DNA of 64,000 bases from Andalucia godoyi (GCA_009859145.1 VRVR01000002.1:248001-312000), one strand, 5' to 3'. Shown: positions 9,563 through 20,531, counted from the stretch's first letter. Made by a program: numbers and translations. Notes: generated by a model not told the origin, from the letters alone.

Positions 9563-11173
9563 ATGGCGGAGGAACTGTCAAAAGATGCAGCGAGTCTTGT
9601 GGAATCCTACATTTCATCATTCAAGTCTGGGCATTCTCCTTCGAAAAAAGCTGATGAACTGATGAATGCGCTTGTGTCCGAGCTTCGATCATCCACTTTG
9701 ATGTTCACAACATCAAATAAGGGATCTTCCACGCCGAGGAAAGGGAGCACGGGGTACAATTCTCCACGAAATAGCCAGAAAACAAAAATCACAGAACCGC
9801 GAGTCTCCGTAACGTCATCGACCACAAATGACTTTCCTGTGCATTTTGCCGAGGGAGAATTGTTCGTGAACGATCTTTCTGGAACGACGAAATCAGAAAT
9901 AGTCCCTGAAATCCAAAGTCTTGCTGCGTCCTCGCTGATGTTTCCCGGGGTTCTTTCCGCAGTTGCACTGTCGTCATCATCCAGCATGAGCAATCGAGCA
10001 ACAACGACGGCTGCAAGCAACATTCCAGATGTTCCTTTTGAAAGTTCGCGATTGTCGCAAACTCGATCCCGAGCAGGAACTGCCAAGCAAATGTCGTGGA
10101 CGGCTTCGAACTACCACGTCACACCTCCGGTGTCTCCTTCCTTGGTAAAGGAAGCGCGGAAAATGGAAGAGTACAATCCATTGGAGGAGGGAATTGAAGA
10201 AGAGACGGTCAAGCCGTCCATCATGGATTCGCCGGATAAACAAACTGGAAAGCCAATTGATCCGATGGAAAGGAATCTGTTGGGAGAAATTGAGCTGTTC
10301 CGAAGGTCTCTCAAGATGCAGGCTGCCCAAAATCCGTTTCATAACGCGGCAACTGTCGATGCGCAGGTGTCGTTTGTGAAGGCTTTAGAAGGAGGAAAGG
10401 TGCATGGCCGTGTAGACCCTGAAGTTCGTGCATCCCTGGACTACACACTGGATCAGTCCATGAGAATGGCCAGAGCGGCCTCTGGATACAGGCACTCGCA
10501 GCACGAGTCGCTAGCATTAGTGGAGAAGACGAGACCCACACGTTCTGCCACTGCAGCGAAGCGAGCAACTTCCACCTCCACCTCCACCTCTCCAGATCCT
10601 GCTCCATCTCCACCGGTGAAATCATCTTCAGAATCGTTTAGTATTGATTTGCTAAAACGTCTCGGGAGCAAAGAGTCGATTTCGCAGGACGACAGAAAAG
10701 CGCTGCGTGACGAGTTCATGAAGAGCATGAACCAGATGCGGAGATCTGCACCATCAAGACCATCAGATGGTGCAGCACAAGCTCTTCACTCGGCTCCTGT
10801 TCGGCCCCCAGAACCGATTGTTCCGCTGTCTCAAACGATGCGGAGATTGCATGAAATAGATAACCCATCGACCATGGGGCCGCAGAGCGACGAAGCAGCA
10901 GAGCTGAGTCCAGAAGACCAAAAGAAGATCCTGTTGCTGCGATCTTACGAATCCCTGCTGGATGCCCTCAGGAAAGAGGAAGAGCGAATGAAGTACATCA
11001 AGAGGTTGGAAGAACAGGAAATCGAAAGGCCGCCGATCGACACTTGGTATACAATGAAGAGCACTCGCTTTGGATACGAGCTGTCCAAGCTGAACAAGCA
11101 CGATCGCAGAGTCGGCGTCAAGCCTGCGTCCCCACCAGAAGCAGCGAAGCCAAAGAGACCCAAAGCGAAGTAA
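9563..11173 (+). CDS. Unrecognised largely disordered protein with C-terminal helix
   Basis: The 536-residue product matches no family that I can name. The first 60 residues are helical, starting MAEELSKDAASLVESYI. The middle (60-400) is Ser/Thr/Pro-rich and looks disordered, with Lys/Arg-containing phosphosite-like patches. The C-terminal 130 residues are charged and helical (SPEDQKKILLLRSYESLL, RKEEERMKYIKRLEEQEIE), then YTMKSTRFGYELSKLNKHDRR and a Lys/Pro tail. This resembles cytoskeletal or ciliary adaptor proteins, which is inference only. The ATG is 105 bp from the end of transposon copy 1, so the transposon occupies its upstream region. Confidence 0.7.
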   Translation: MAEELSKDAASLVESYISSFKSGHSPSKKADELMNALVSELRSSTLMFTTSNKGSSTPRKGSTGYNSPRNSQKTKITEPRVSVTSSTTNDFPVHFAEGELFVNDLSGTTKSEIVPEIQSLAASSLMFPGVLSAVALSSSSSMSNRATTTAASNIPDVPFESSRLSQTRSRAGTAKQMSWTASNYHVTPPVSPSLVKEARKMEEYNPLEEGIEEETVKPSIMDSPDKQTGKPIDPMERNLLGEIELFRRSLKMQAAQNPFHNAATVDAQVSFVKALEGGKVHGRVDPEVRASLDYTLDQSMRMARAASGYRHSQHESLALVEKTRPTRSATAAKRATSTSTSTSPDPAPSPPVKSSSESFSIDLLKRLGSKESISQDDRKALRDEFMKSMNQMRRSAPSRPSDGAAQALHSAPVRPPEPIVPLSQTMRRLHEIDNPSTMGPQSDEAAELSPEDQKKILLLRSYESLLDALRKEEERMKYIKRLEEQEIERPPIDTWYTMKSTRFGYELSKLNKHDRRVGVKPASPPEAAKPKRPKAK

Positions 11174-11267
11174 GGTTATTCAGCGGTCTCTGCTGTTCCC
11201 GGTGTCGGTTGTGAGACCAAACAGACGATTTGTGTACATAAACAGAGGCGATAGAAGGTAAAGCAGT

Positions 11268-11747
11268 TCATGGAGGGTTCAGAATTCTGCTTAGGTTCTC
11301 GAGGTTGAGCTCCAGCCCAGTGCAGCAACATACTGTGGAAAACCACAAGAACATTGCATGTGTGCCGGCCAGCTCCTGAGTGAATTTCAGCAGAGCCGGT
11401 GTTTGGCAAGGATGGACATAAAACCATGGCCGACAGTCGTCGGGATGAATGCCTTCGGACACCATCAGATCGCTGGCGTTCGTAGCAGTGCCAAATCCGA
11501 GTTCAAAGTACTGTTGCAATCGCAAACGATTTCCATCAACATCGTAAAATCGAAAATACAAAACTGGACATTCGAATATCATAGAGTACGTAACATCCGC
11601 CTCTGCCGTCCAATTTCCGTCGTCCAGTTCATACGCAATGCGCAGCGTCGAATTTTCCACGTTGCATGACAGAAGCGATCGTTTTGAAGCGCCACGAATT
11701 ATAGTCTGTAATTTCTGCAACCCGGATTGATATTCTGCAAGCTTCAT
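11268..11747 (-). CDS. ATG10: Ubiquitin-like-conjugating enzyme ATG10
   Basis: This 159-residue protein matches the E2-like enzyme ATG10, which takes ATG12 from ATG7 and attaches it to ATG5 during autophagosome formation. Diagnostic stretches are CPVLYFRFYDVDGNRL in the central sheet, EGIHPDD, and the active-site segment WFYVHPCQT, whose Cys (about residue 114) is the thioester-forming residue. The C-terminal FLWFSTVCCCTGLELNL helix aligns with the end of ATG10. ATG3 is less likely because its handle region is absent and the protein is short. I started at the ATG at 11747. It ends about 95 bp from the convergent gene at 9563-11173. Confidence 0.88.
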   Translation of the reverse strand: MKLAEYQSGLQKLQTIIRGASKRSLLSCNVENSTLRIAYELDDGNWTAEADVTYSMIFECPVLYFRFYDVDGNRLRLQQYFELGFGTATNASDLMVSEGIHPDDCRPWFYVHPCQTPALLKFTQELAGTHAMFLWFSTVCCCTGLELNLENLSRILNPP

Positions 11748-11756
11748 AATCGTCAC

Positions 11757-11804
11757 TAAGAGAGAGAGACTGAGACTGAGACTGAGACTGAAACAGAGAT
11801 TGCA

Positions 11805-11839
<35 letters not shown>
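11757..11839. repeat. Simple repeats (GA/CTGAGA) and (TG)n
   Basis: A GA/CTGAGA-type tract is followed directly by an interrupted (TG)n dinucleotide run ending near 11839, immediately upstream of ATG10 on its strand. The following 11840-12434 spacer holds only short unconvincing frames, the longest at 12013-12219 on the plus strand. Confidence 0.9.
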
Positions 11840-11841
<2 letters not shown>

Positions 11842-12434
11842 CAACAACGTCTGGAATTGAGGGCTTTGGATTGTTGGCAGATGGCAATTGGCGTTTGGGT
11901 ATGAGAAAATTCAAAAGCGCAATCGGAGTTTTTTTCTGTGCGGGAAATTGCCTTAAAGAGCGCTTAAAAGACCAAAAGGGGAGGAATTCAGTTTCCCAAA
12001 AATCAAATCGAGATGCTCCACGATACGTCTGAAAATTGGCGTCCACATCGAAGAAGGAACGTCAAAGACGGTCTTCTGCAAACGACCGAAGTTCTATCTC
12101 GAATTCTCGATCTGGCAACCATAAGCCTAAGGCGGGCCCTGTACGCGCCCAATGACAGCAGCTCCGAGGAGCTGTTGCACGGCGAACTCGACGTTCTTGT
12201 GGTGTATGAAGTCAGTTGAATGAGGACGAGCATTCAACAAGATTCATCTGTGTGGATGCTTATAGTCCATGATGGCTCTTTGTGCGGCGTGATCTCAAAG
12301 TTCTTTTTTTCACTTCAAACAACAACAGAAAGAGACAGGAAAGGAAAAGAAAAGAATATAAACACTGCAAGAAGAGTAATTTGAGCACGTACCTCCAAGA
12401 GTCGTTTTCAGCAAAGTTTACCATCGAAACAGAA

Positions 12435-15400
12435 ATGATGCGCCTTTCTGCGCTTCGTCGCATTGGAAATACGGAGCTTGCGGATGCGCCGATTCTCCGT
12501 TTCAGCGCCGATTTGGAGGACGACACATCCAATTCGACACGATCTTCTGCTTCTCATTTTATCTTATGCTTGGATAAGTCTGGCTCGATGCAGGCTGAAG
12601 TATCGCAAGTGAACTCTGCGATTTCGTATATTCGAACTCGTTTGGACGAACTTGGGAAAGTGGATGCAGGAGATCTTCCGACGATTGTCACGTTTGACAG
12701 CACTGCCAAAGTCGATCCTGGAGCCTGGACCGTGCCTATCACGGCTTCAGGAGGAACTGACTTCGGCCAGGTCTTCGACACAATCTCTCGTGTTGTAACC
12801 GACATCAGTCAGAGGAACCAGTTCATCACGGAGTTTGTCATCCTGTTCATGACAGACGGTCAGCATCAGGGATGCTCGGACAAGGATCTGCAGACCAAGG
12901 CAAAACGCTTGCAGATTTTCATGCAGCAGTTGAAGAAGGTTCGAGGAATTTCCACGCGCATTGATGCCCTTGCTTTCGGAAAGTCGGCCGACATCAAGGC
13001 GCTCAAGGTGTACACTGGATATGGCTCGGAACCTGGAATCCTCCAATTTGCGGATCGTGCCACGGCGTCGACCGCTGATCAACCGCACATCGATGCCGCG
13101 CTCGAAGACAAGCTATCGATGCTTTTCGAAGCCTTTTCTCTTTCCAGGAATGCTTGGATCGAGAGCTTTTCGCTGATGCGTGGCAACCGACTTATTCTGG
13201 AGGAGGACGTGGGAGACGTGGTTTCAGCAACTTTTGACGAGCAGGAGCGTTTGTGGGTTTTGAAGGGCGAGATTGCTGCAGGAGGGGCTCGAAGGATGCT
13301 TCTTGGGTTTTTGGATGGAGCGAATCAGCTTGGTGACGGAGACTTGCTTACCTGCACAATTCGCACGTCACTTGGCTCCTCCGGTGCGGTGACTTCCCAT
13401 GCACAGTCGGGGGCCGTCGAGCACGCTGTTGTTTTGCCAGTCGTTCTTCTTCACTTGGAAAAGGATGGTCTACAATCGGATCGCGTTCTTGAGGATGCAC
13501 TCTGGTACTTGGACGAATACCCTTGTTTTTCAACCGAGTCCGTCTTGTACGCACAAAAGCTACTGGACCAGATTCCTGTTCTTGGATGCAACATGGTGAA
13601 TGGAAAGCGCGTAGCGGTACGCAACGTGGATCGTCGTAGGTCGTTGCTGGAAATTCGTCGAAGCATCCAAGAGAAGCTGAATGACGTCCATCGAGATTTG
13701 GCATCGATCGCCAAAGAAATCGACCGCTCAGCTGCGTCTTTCCGACAGCGAGATCTGGAAGCAGCCGCGCAACACAAACTTCATCGATTCTCAAAAGGCC
13801 GTCGTGAACGCTTGCATAACAAGCGTGTCGCCCGCAATGCATCACAGATCCAGGAAATCGAGCAGCGCGTTTTGGAGTTACCGTTGATGGATCCGCGAAC
13901 CTTGGTGTTTCCGGACCATCCTGAGCTTGACGATCTTTGCTGCGCGGTGTCGCTTTCTACGTTCCGCGAGGTTCTGACATCCACCGACCCACACGACCGA
14001 CTGAATGTATTTGGCTTTGGATTGAACATCACTGTTCCCGAGCACGCCATTGAATCTGGACAGATTGTAGTCAATGCAGTATCTCCGACAATCTTGTCTT
14101 TCCAGACGTTCATGCAGGCCTTGACGTACAAGATCAAGATCGACGGCGTTGTTGCAGGCCATGGCGGCTTCATCTCGGCCGACTCAGCAGAGTCGTTGGT
14201 TCCGAATCCGACTTCCGAGGTTGGTTTTCGCGGTGGTGGTGTGCATGTTAATGCGTGGCTTCCATTATACGTCAACGACACACATTTGGCGAGGGTCTTG
14301 GGACTTCTTCCTCTCATCCTTGGACAGTTCTTCACCCTTGATCAGTATGGGTATGATCGAAACCAAGTCTCTTCTTTGCTCTCCGTGCTGGGTGTTTTGA
14401 AGCTTATTCAAAATTCCGAGAAGGCCGCATTTTTTGCATCGGAGCTGCAAAAGATTTGCACGAAATTGCTGCCCAGGATCCGAGAACTGCACGAGCAGGA
14501 CATTAACCGCGCTTCACTGGGCCTGGGAACATTTTTTGACGATCCTCTGGCTCGTTTGCCCCAGTGGACATCGCAGATGGCATGGATCGTTGGATTTGTG
14601 CAGTGCGCGAAGATTGACATGCGTGGCGACTCTTCGTTTGGATTTCGGATTGTGGAAGAAATCGCCCGCCGATGGGTGCGCGAGAAGTTTCGAATGAATC
14701 CACATCAGACGACGGATGTGATTCGAAAGCTCTTGTATCCATCCGTCACCCTCAAGGACCTTGACGCTCTCAACAAGGAAACTGAGGCCCTCGAGGTGTC
14801 GTCGATGCACGAGTCGCAGTCCCAAGTGCTTCACTCCCAGTCGTCGGAAGCCGAAATGTGGCAGCTGCTGTTTCACAACAAATGGTTTACGGAGGAATCC
14901 ATGCCAGAGGAACCCTTCATCGGCACTCCTCCGAGAGCATCCTCGTTGCCGGATCCCCGGACTGTAGGAGCATCGCCTTCTGTCATGAAGACGGTGGACT
15001 ATTGGACGGATGTGTTCAAGGACTACCTGTGCAAGGTTCCTCTGTATGCCAAGATGGTCCGGTTCATCGAAGATGCATCCGAAGGTGGATTCTGCTTGGA
15101 CGACATTCCATACGAACTCTGGCGTGCAATGTGGGTTCAGGCGTTTCGCTTCCACGACTCTCATAATGCCACGCGTGCATCATATTTCGACACTTGGGAC
15201 TCTCCTGAAAACGCGCTTATCCGTGCGCACAAATACTTTTCCGATCAAGAAGACGCCAACTGGAGTAAGACAGTTGCTACGTTCCAGAATCGAGCCATCG
15301 CAATGCGCATCGCCCTGTCCCAAACACTGGAGGAGTTTCTGGTGCGGTTTTGGAACAGTCAGAATACGAGCAACCCCAGCAGAGGCGGCCCCGTGTTTGA

Positions 15401-15818
15401 TGAACTCCGTGACATTTTGCTGAACTCGTCTGTTGATGTCCCAATTCGATACGACAAGGTTGCCGTCGTTGTCACCGGGCGTATTGCCGACCCGCTCCGC
15501 GCGGACGCGTACGGTTTGCCAGTCCTGGCCTCTGGGTTCTCTTGGATCATGAACGAGACTCTGCGGATTGCCATCCGAGCGGTTCTTACAGCAGAAGAGC
15601 AGGATGCTCTGCGAACCCAAGTGAGACACTTTGCCAGCGAATACGAATCGTCTTGTCACAGATACCGTGAAAGCGGAATCCTGACACGCCACTTGTCCTC
15701 GAATGCACATCCCCATCGACACGACCGTACGCAGTCTGAAGTCGTTTCTCTTGCTCGTCTCTATGTCGACCAGCACGGTACCAATCCATTGAAATACCGC
15801 CATCTTCTTGCTCCGTAG
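12435..15818 (+). CDS. Large von Willebrand factor type A domain protein
   Basis: The 1127-residue protein has a vWA domain near its N-terminus (about 38-225). The MIDAS metal site is readable as DKSGS (about residue 45), with TDFGQ and MTDGQHQG supplying the further Thr and Asp. About 900 residues follow that I cannot assign. They contain an Arg/Lys-rich coiled segment (about 395-470) and several predicted helical blocks; no ubiquitin-interacting, AAA or zinc motifs were seen. Human-type secreted vWA proteins are excluded by the lack of a signal peptide, so an intracellular complex-forming role is likely. The reading frame is open upstream to 12282 but that part is T- and A-rich leader; the tandem ATGs at 12435/12438 give the natural start. 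Confidence 0.75.
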   Translation: MMRLSALRRIGNTELADAPILRFSADLEDDTSNSTRSSASHFILCLDKSGSMQAEVSQVNSAISYIRTRLDELGKVDAGDLPTIVTFDSTAKVDPGAWTVPITASGGTDFGQVFDTISRVVTDISQRNQFITEFVILFMTDGQHQGCSDKDLQTKAKRLQIFMQQLKKVRGISTRIDALAFGKSADIKALKVYTGYGSEPGILQFADRATASTADQPHIDAALEDKLSMLFEAFSLSRNAWIESFSLMRGNRLILEEDVGDVVSATFDEQERLWVLKGEIAAGGARRMLLGFLDGANQLGDGDLLTCTIRTSLGSSGAVTSHAQSGAVEHAVVLPVVLLHLEKDGLQSDRVLEDALWYLDEYPCFSTESVLYAQKLLDQIPVLGCNMVNGKRVAVRNVDRRRSLLEIRRSIQEKLNDVHRDLASIAKEIDRSAASFRQRDLEAAAQHKLHRFSKGRRERLHNKRVARNASQIQEIEQRVLELPLMDPRTLVFPDHPELDDLCCAVSLSTFREVLTSTDPHDRLNVFGFGLNITVPEHAIESGQIVVNAVSPTILSFQTFMQALTYKIKIDGVVAGHGGFISADSAESLVPNPTSEVGFRGGGVHVNAWLPLYVNDTHLARVLGLLPLILGQFFTLDQYGYDRNQVSSLLSVLGVLKLIQNSEKAAFFASELQKICTKLLPRIRELHEQDINRASLGLGTFFDDPLARLPQWTSQMAWIVGFVQCAKIDMRGDSSFGFRIVEEIARRWVREKFRMNPHQTTDVIRKLLYPSVTLKDLDALNKETEALEVSSMHESQSQVLHSQSSEAEMWQLLFHNKWFTEESMPEEPFIGTPPRASSLPDPRTVGASPSVMKTVDYWTDVFKDYLCKVPLYAKMVRFIEDASEGGFCLDDIPYELWRAMWVQAFRFHDSHNATRASYFDTWDSPENALIRAHKYFSDQEDANWSKTVATFQNRAIAMRIALSQTLEEFLVRFWNSQNTSNPSRGGPVFDELRDILLNSSVDVPIRYDKVAVVVTGRIADPLRADAYGLPVLASGFSWIMNETLRIAIRAVLTAEEQDALRTQVRHFASEYESSCHRYRESGILTRHLSSNAHPHRHDRTQSEVVSLARLYVDQHGTNPLKYRHLLAP

Positions 15819-17462
15819 GTCGCTCAGTTGTGAAAATCGCCATCTAATCTGTACGACGAGTGCAATACTTTCTTTTCGTGTTTTTCTTTTTTTGTTGTTG
15901 TTTTTTTGTGATTTGAAAACAAGAATGGTTTCCATTGTAACTAAGAATTAATAAACCATAATCGGCTTATTAATTATGCATTTCTTTGCGACGGCGAATG
16001 CCGCGGATTTTGCTCCGATGCATGCAAAGCCCAGGGACGAAGAAAAAGGGAGACCCCCCATGGACATATGTGTGTGTGCCTATGTGTGCGTGTGTGTGTG
16101 TGTGTGTAGCGTTTCGAAACCCGGTCGGGCAACGCAACGATCAGCGTAGCTCCGGGAAGAGACACCACCCGGCAAGCCATTTTCGCGACACCGAAGGAGC
16201 TGCCGTTGTCGTGCGATCTTCCCGCAATCTCCAGCCGGTGAGAGCGTTGTATAGTGGCTTTGCAACTTGTCTGAATATTCATGGAAAAATTACCCATCGG
16301 GTTGTGCTGGATGCTTGGACTTCAACCCCGTTTGCCAGAGTGGCGGGCAGAAATCGTTGTTGATTCGTGACAGTTGCGAAAGTTCTGCTCCCAAGATTTC
16401 AGCAACGGCGTTTGCAAAGGATCCGCATCACAAACGGCTGCTTGTTTGTCGCTTCGTGAAAATGTACGTGATCTGCTCCGACGGCTGTCACAACTTCTGG
16501 AAGCAACCCGACGCATTCCATGTTCCTTCTGTCCATTCCCCTCTTCTACCTGTTGAATTCAGTTGCCTTTACCGAAAGTAGCGACAATGTCGTAGCGCAC
16601 GCCGAAAGCTTGCATTCCGATGGCTGCTGACATCGCGATTCTGCCCATGCATCAGGCAAACCGACATTGCGGGGGTGGGCAAGAAAACCAGCTCCGACTA
16701 CAAAAAGAAAACCACGCCTGGTTGCATCTGCACGCGAATACCCCACAGAACCCATTGCACGCAGTCGCAGTCGTCGTCTTGGCGGACCGTGGACGAAACG
16801 AAAAGTGAAACACTGCCGCAAAAGAAAGTGCACCTGTGCAGGCAATAGCACAAGGAAGAATGGCGGCTGCGTTGTGGAAGACCGACAGCTTCCGAGTTCC
16901 CCGACCCCTTGGAAAAATCGGTATGCGGATGCCGCCCGCCACCTCCCCTTTTATTATAATTTTTTTTTCCCCAAAGTGATGGACAACAGCTCCTTCATTC
17001 CCAGGCTGTCGGATAGTAGAAGCACGCAGCGGCGGGGCAACCGCCCCGGATTTGCCCGTCTCCTGCTGCGGCTACACCGAAGACAGGTGTCATGCGGCAG
17101 AGCTTCGCTTTCGGCACATTTTTGTCGAATGTTCTGCTAACACATCACATCGGTTCGCAGGAATGCCTGGGCAGAAGCAACATGTTCCTCGTGCAACCAT
17201 CATGCCCGCGGAGGTGCCTCTTGCGACGGATCCTAAGCAATTTTGTTTTTGCCCACCACACACAGGAAAGCTGCCACCCTCTCTGTTTTTGGCCGCCAAA
17301 ACCTGACAGTCTTTCTTTCTTTTTGGCTCCAAAAAAAAGAGGTCTACCTTTTCTCTTTTCTCTCTTCTCGTTCTTTCCTTTCCTTTCCTTTCCTTCCAAG
17401 TTGGCAATTATTCCTGCAACCACCCGCTAAAACCTTTCTGGCTTCCCAAAGCGGAGACATCT
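15819..17462. other. Long intergenic region with (TG)n tract
   Basis: About 1.6 kb lies between two plus-strand genes. It holds a T-rich 3' flank of the vWA gene, an interrupted (TG)n tract at about 16067-16108, a T/CTTTC-rich pyrimidine stretch at about 17310-17400 and several short frames (16267-16581, 16667-17140 plus; 16546-16851 minus). None shows a domain, compositional continuity or splice sites that convince me, so I leave them uncalled. Confidence 0.4.
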
Positions 17463-17594
17463 ATGAGCATCCATCACAGTGGTATGCCTATTGTTTGGAA
17501 GTTCGACTGTGCAACTACAACTACAACTACTACTACTACTGCTGCTGCTGCTGCAACTACAAGTACATTGGACTCTCCTGCCGCTCACTTCACA

Positions 17595-18266
17595 ATGTCT
17601 CGCTCGGGACTTTCTCCTGCCAAACGATCATCGTTCAGCTACAAAGGAGACGACGCCACAACAAACCGCTCCAGCAGCAACATCCGGCAGCTGCTGGAGA
17701 GCATCGATCCTGGTGACATGCAGGACGATGCAAATGTTTCCGACGCATCTGAACCCCCATTATCAGCTGGCGCTGCAGACGATAGCTCGTCGGCTATTTC
17801 CTTCTCGCAGAACAAGTACAGCACTAGCTCCAAAACCGCACGCGTGCACCACCCGTGGACTTCTGAAGAAGAGATTATGTTCCAACGGGCAGTGCAGGAA
17901 TTTGGGTGGGGTAACTGGAAGAAAGTATCCGACGTCATCGGGTCCAAAACGGCTCTTCAGGTGAAGAATCATTCTCGATCCTACTCGAAGTTTCTCATGA
18001 AACAAGGAGTGGATCTGCCACGACGATCCGGGTCCGACGTTGCATTCGGTTCTCGCTCTGCCCGAGGATCGCTTTCCATGTCCATGGAAGAGATTGATTT
18101 TGAGCCCCGTCGAAAGTCGGAAGGTTCCGTTGCGAACTCCATCTGCATCGTACCACGAAGCAGTCAAAATGCTGAGATGGGCAGTGGGTGTGTGCTCCTG
18201 CCACTTAATTTGAAGCTGGATGTCAATGCTGTCTGGAAAATGCTTCATAACTCGCAAACCCAGTAA
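17595..18266 (+). CDS. SANT/Myb-like domain protein
   Basis: A single SANT/Myb repeat (about residues 85-133 of a 223-residue protein) has the classic three-tryptophan-like spacing: PWTSEEEIMFQRAV, FGWGNWKKVSD and TALQVKNHSRSY with a following KFL. Single-repeat proteins with this QVKNHS motif include MYSM1/SHAQKYF-related transcription or chromatin regulators. Here the third helix reads NHSRSYSKFL, so DNA binding is plausible. Ser-rich low-complexity flanks surround it. The frame is open further upstream to an ATG at 17463, adding poly-Thr and poly-Ala encoded by trinucleotide repeats. I prefer the ATG at 17595 because the upstream part is repetitive, but the longer form cannot be excluded. 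Confidence 0.75.
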   Translation: MSRSGLSPAKRSSFSYKGDDATTNRSSSNIRQLLESIDPGDMQDDANVSDASEPPLSAGAADDSSSAISFSQNKYSTSSKTARVHHPWTSEEEIMFQRAVQEFGWGNWKKVSDVIGSKTALQVKNHSRSYSKFLMKQGVDLPRRSGSDVAFGSRSARGSLSMSMEEIDFEPRRKSEGSVANSICIVPRSSQNAEMGSGCVLLPLNLKLDVNAVWKMLHNSQTQ

Positions 18267-18276
18267 CGGCAGTCGC

Positions 18277-18300
18277 AGAGACAGAGCGAGAGAGAGACAG

Positions 18301-18339
<39 letters not shown>
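18277..18339. repeat. (GA)n microsatellite
   Basis: An interrupted then pure AG-dinucleotide tract sits directly after the SANT gene. The remaining spacer to 18959 is T-rich with no supported gene. Confidence 0.9.
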
Positions 18340-18340
<1 letters not shown>

Positions 18341-18959
18341 TTTGTTGGAAAATCAGCGTCTGAATTTTGAATTGGAGGGTGGGAAGAGAATGTTTTTATT
18401 TTTGTGGTTGTCATGATGATCAAGAGAAAGGATGTTTACAAGTCTGGAATTATGTGACTGTGGTGTATACGAATATTGGTGATGTGCAATTTTCATATCG
18501 TGGATGTATGTTTGTCGTTGTCTGGTTGTGGTCATATTCATGGGTATGGTCGACATGATTGTCGTTGGTTGTGTGAATGTGGTTGTGTGAATGTGAATGC
18601 GATTGTGCAGGTCGCTGCAGAAAAGCGTGTATTTAGGACTTTTTTTAATGCGATGTTCGTTAATGAATTCAACTCTTACATTTCATCCGATTCTCGTTCC
18701 TTTTTTCCTCTTCCTCTGTTTTTTTTAATTTTTTTTTTTGCGAGCTGCTCGCGAACGCATGCAGAGCCGCAAAACTTCCCAGGAGGGAGCGAAAAAGGAG
18801 TTACGTCAACGGACGTAGTCGAAGACCGCACATTCTGTTCCTGTCCAAAACGGCCGCAAGTCGGACTGTTTGAGAGCAGTGCGCTGCGCGCGTTCTTCCG
18901 TGTATTCATCGTCGTGACTTAACGGACCCTCCCAGCGGTGAATCGAAGAGGCACCAAAT

Positions 18960-20531
18960 ATGTCCGACCAAATCACGATTCTGGACGCTCTGCGGTCGAT
19001 CCTCGATCGATTCAGCAGTGTTTCGAACTCTCGTCGAGCGCTGTCTGCGCTCACCAGTCTTTCGGATCATGCGTTTTCACAGTCCTCAGACTCGGCTCGA
19101 CATCAGATGGAAATGCATCCAAATGACACACAGTACCAATTGCCGAATTTGTTTCCGGAGCTGTTTGTTCTTGCGGCACACGCGGCTCTGCAGCCTTCGT
19201 CCGTCGACGAGGCTGAACTCATGTTGAATGTTATATTTCGCACAATGCTTTCAAGTTCATCTGCAGATCACCTGCAACCGAAAATCGAGACAGTGTGCCT
19301 GCGATCGATTGGTTGCCTTGTTGCCGGCCGACTTATCTCTATGCTGGACTGCACATCAAACCCAACTCTTGCTGCCCGTCAGATCGCGATTGTCGTCAAG
19401 AATCTTTCAAAAGCAGTTCGGAGATTTGCGGCGTTCGACCGATGCACGTCGCTTTCTGCACTAATCGCACTTGCTTTTCTAGTCCAATCATCATCATTGA
19501 CCTTGCGAGATGGTGCAGTTCTGCAGTCTCAGACAACTGCCAGTGTGGACCCCCGCAAGATATGGATGTGCAGTTTGAAAGCCGAGACTGTGAAATGTTT
19601 GCCTCCGCACCTGTCTGCTGATACCGTTTCGCTCTGTGCATCGGCCATTCTGGTTCCGGCACACGTCGTTGCTGCGGATGCAATCCGCCAGCGAACCACA
19701 GAAAAACAACAGCGCACTGAGGATTCCATCTGCGATTCCGCCACATTGACTTTCCCGGTTGCTGCGATGGACATTCCAGCAGCGCGCGTCATGGCCGTGT
19801 CCGTGTTGACCGGGGTGTTGGGTTCGACGAGTAGTTCCTCTCCGGATTTTTCGCAGATTTGCGAAACTGCTGTTGCCGTCTTCTCCCATTTGATGCTCCC
19901 TTTGCAGTATTGCACAGAGGAGGTGCGTCAGAGTGGTGACTGCCCCGTGGATGAACCGGTGGCGCGGCTGGTGCTGTGCGGATTGCTAGGACTGAGTCCT
20001 GAAGGATTGCAACTCGAGGGCCTTATGTCCGGAACCAAGACAGCTATTCGCACAAGTCCGTTGGCTTGGATTGTATCTGCTGCCGATCCGGGACTTCATG
20101 AAAATTTGGCGATGTCGCTTGTAGCGGTTCTTTCGAATATTAGCGTCTTCCGGTTTCGTCTGGGTGTTTTGCATGACCCGCAGTTTCTTCCTACTGTCCG
20201 AGCTTGTGCGCTGGTGTTGCTACAAAATCTCCATTCACACTATGCTGTCCCAGGAATGGACCGCGCAACAGCCCTCTTGGAGATTCAAAGGTGTCTTGTC
20301 GAATATGCATCGCTGCAGGCGGAATCGGAAGCCTCACCGTCCACATCCGAGGCTGTGGATCAGGTTGTTCGAGACAGAATCGTTTTGTCATACAAATCCC
20401 TTGGTGTAAGCGTGGTTGCCTCGGCTGCGTCTGCTCCACCACATGCAGCAACAACAACAACAGCAGCAGCAGCAGCATCCTTTCTCGGAATGTCGTCCTA
20501 TGAAGAGTTTGAAACTCTAATTACCATTTAA
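18960..20531 (+). CDS. Unrecognised alpha-helical protein
   Basis: The 523-residue protein is rich in Leu, Ala, Ser and Val with repeated amphipathic helices, such as ELFVLAAHAALQ, KNLSKAVRRFAAF and LVLLQNLHSHYAV. It could form an ARM/HEAT-like solenoid. I see no catalytic motif, signal peptide or clear membrane span. A Thr/Ala homopolymer encoded by CAA/CAG-type repeats precedes the last 20 residues (SYEEFETLITI). The ATG is well placed after a pyrimidine-rich leader. The function is unknown. Confidence 0.65.
   Translation: MSDQITILDALRSILDRFSSVSNSRRALSALTSLSDHAFSQSSDSARHQMEMHPNDTQYQLPNLFPELFVLAAHAALQPSSVDEAELMLNVIFRTMLSSSSADHLQPKIETVCLRSIGCLVAGRLISMLDCTSNPTLAARQIAIVVKNLSKAVRRFAAFDRCTSLSALIALAFLVQSSSLTLRDGAVLQSQTTASVDPRKIWMCSLKAETVKCLPPHLSADTVSLCASAILVPAHVVAADAIRQRTTEKQQRTEDSICDSATLTFPVAAMDIPAARVMAVSVLTGVLGSTSSSSPDFSQICETAVAVFSHLMLPLQYCTEEVRQSGDCPVDEPVARLVLCGLLGLSPEGLQLEGLMSGTKTAIRTSPLAWIVSAADPGLHENLAMSLVAVLSNISVFRFRLGVLHDPQFLPTVRACALVLLQNLHSHYAVPGMDRATALLEIQRCLVEYASLQAESEASPSTSEAVDQVVRDRIVLSYKSLGVSVVASAASAPPHAATTTTAAAAASFLGMSSYEEFETLITI

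Noticed and set aside
11757-18339. Possible CRISPR or telomere-like arrays at the simple repeats
   Set aside because: The tracts are di- and hexanucleotide microsatellites with no spaced units.
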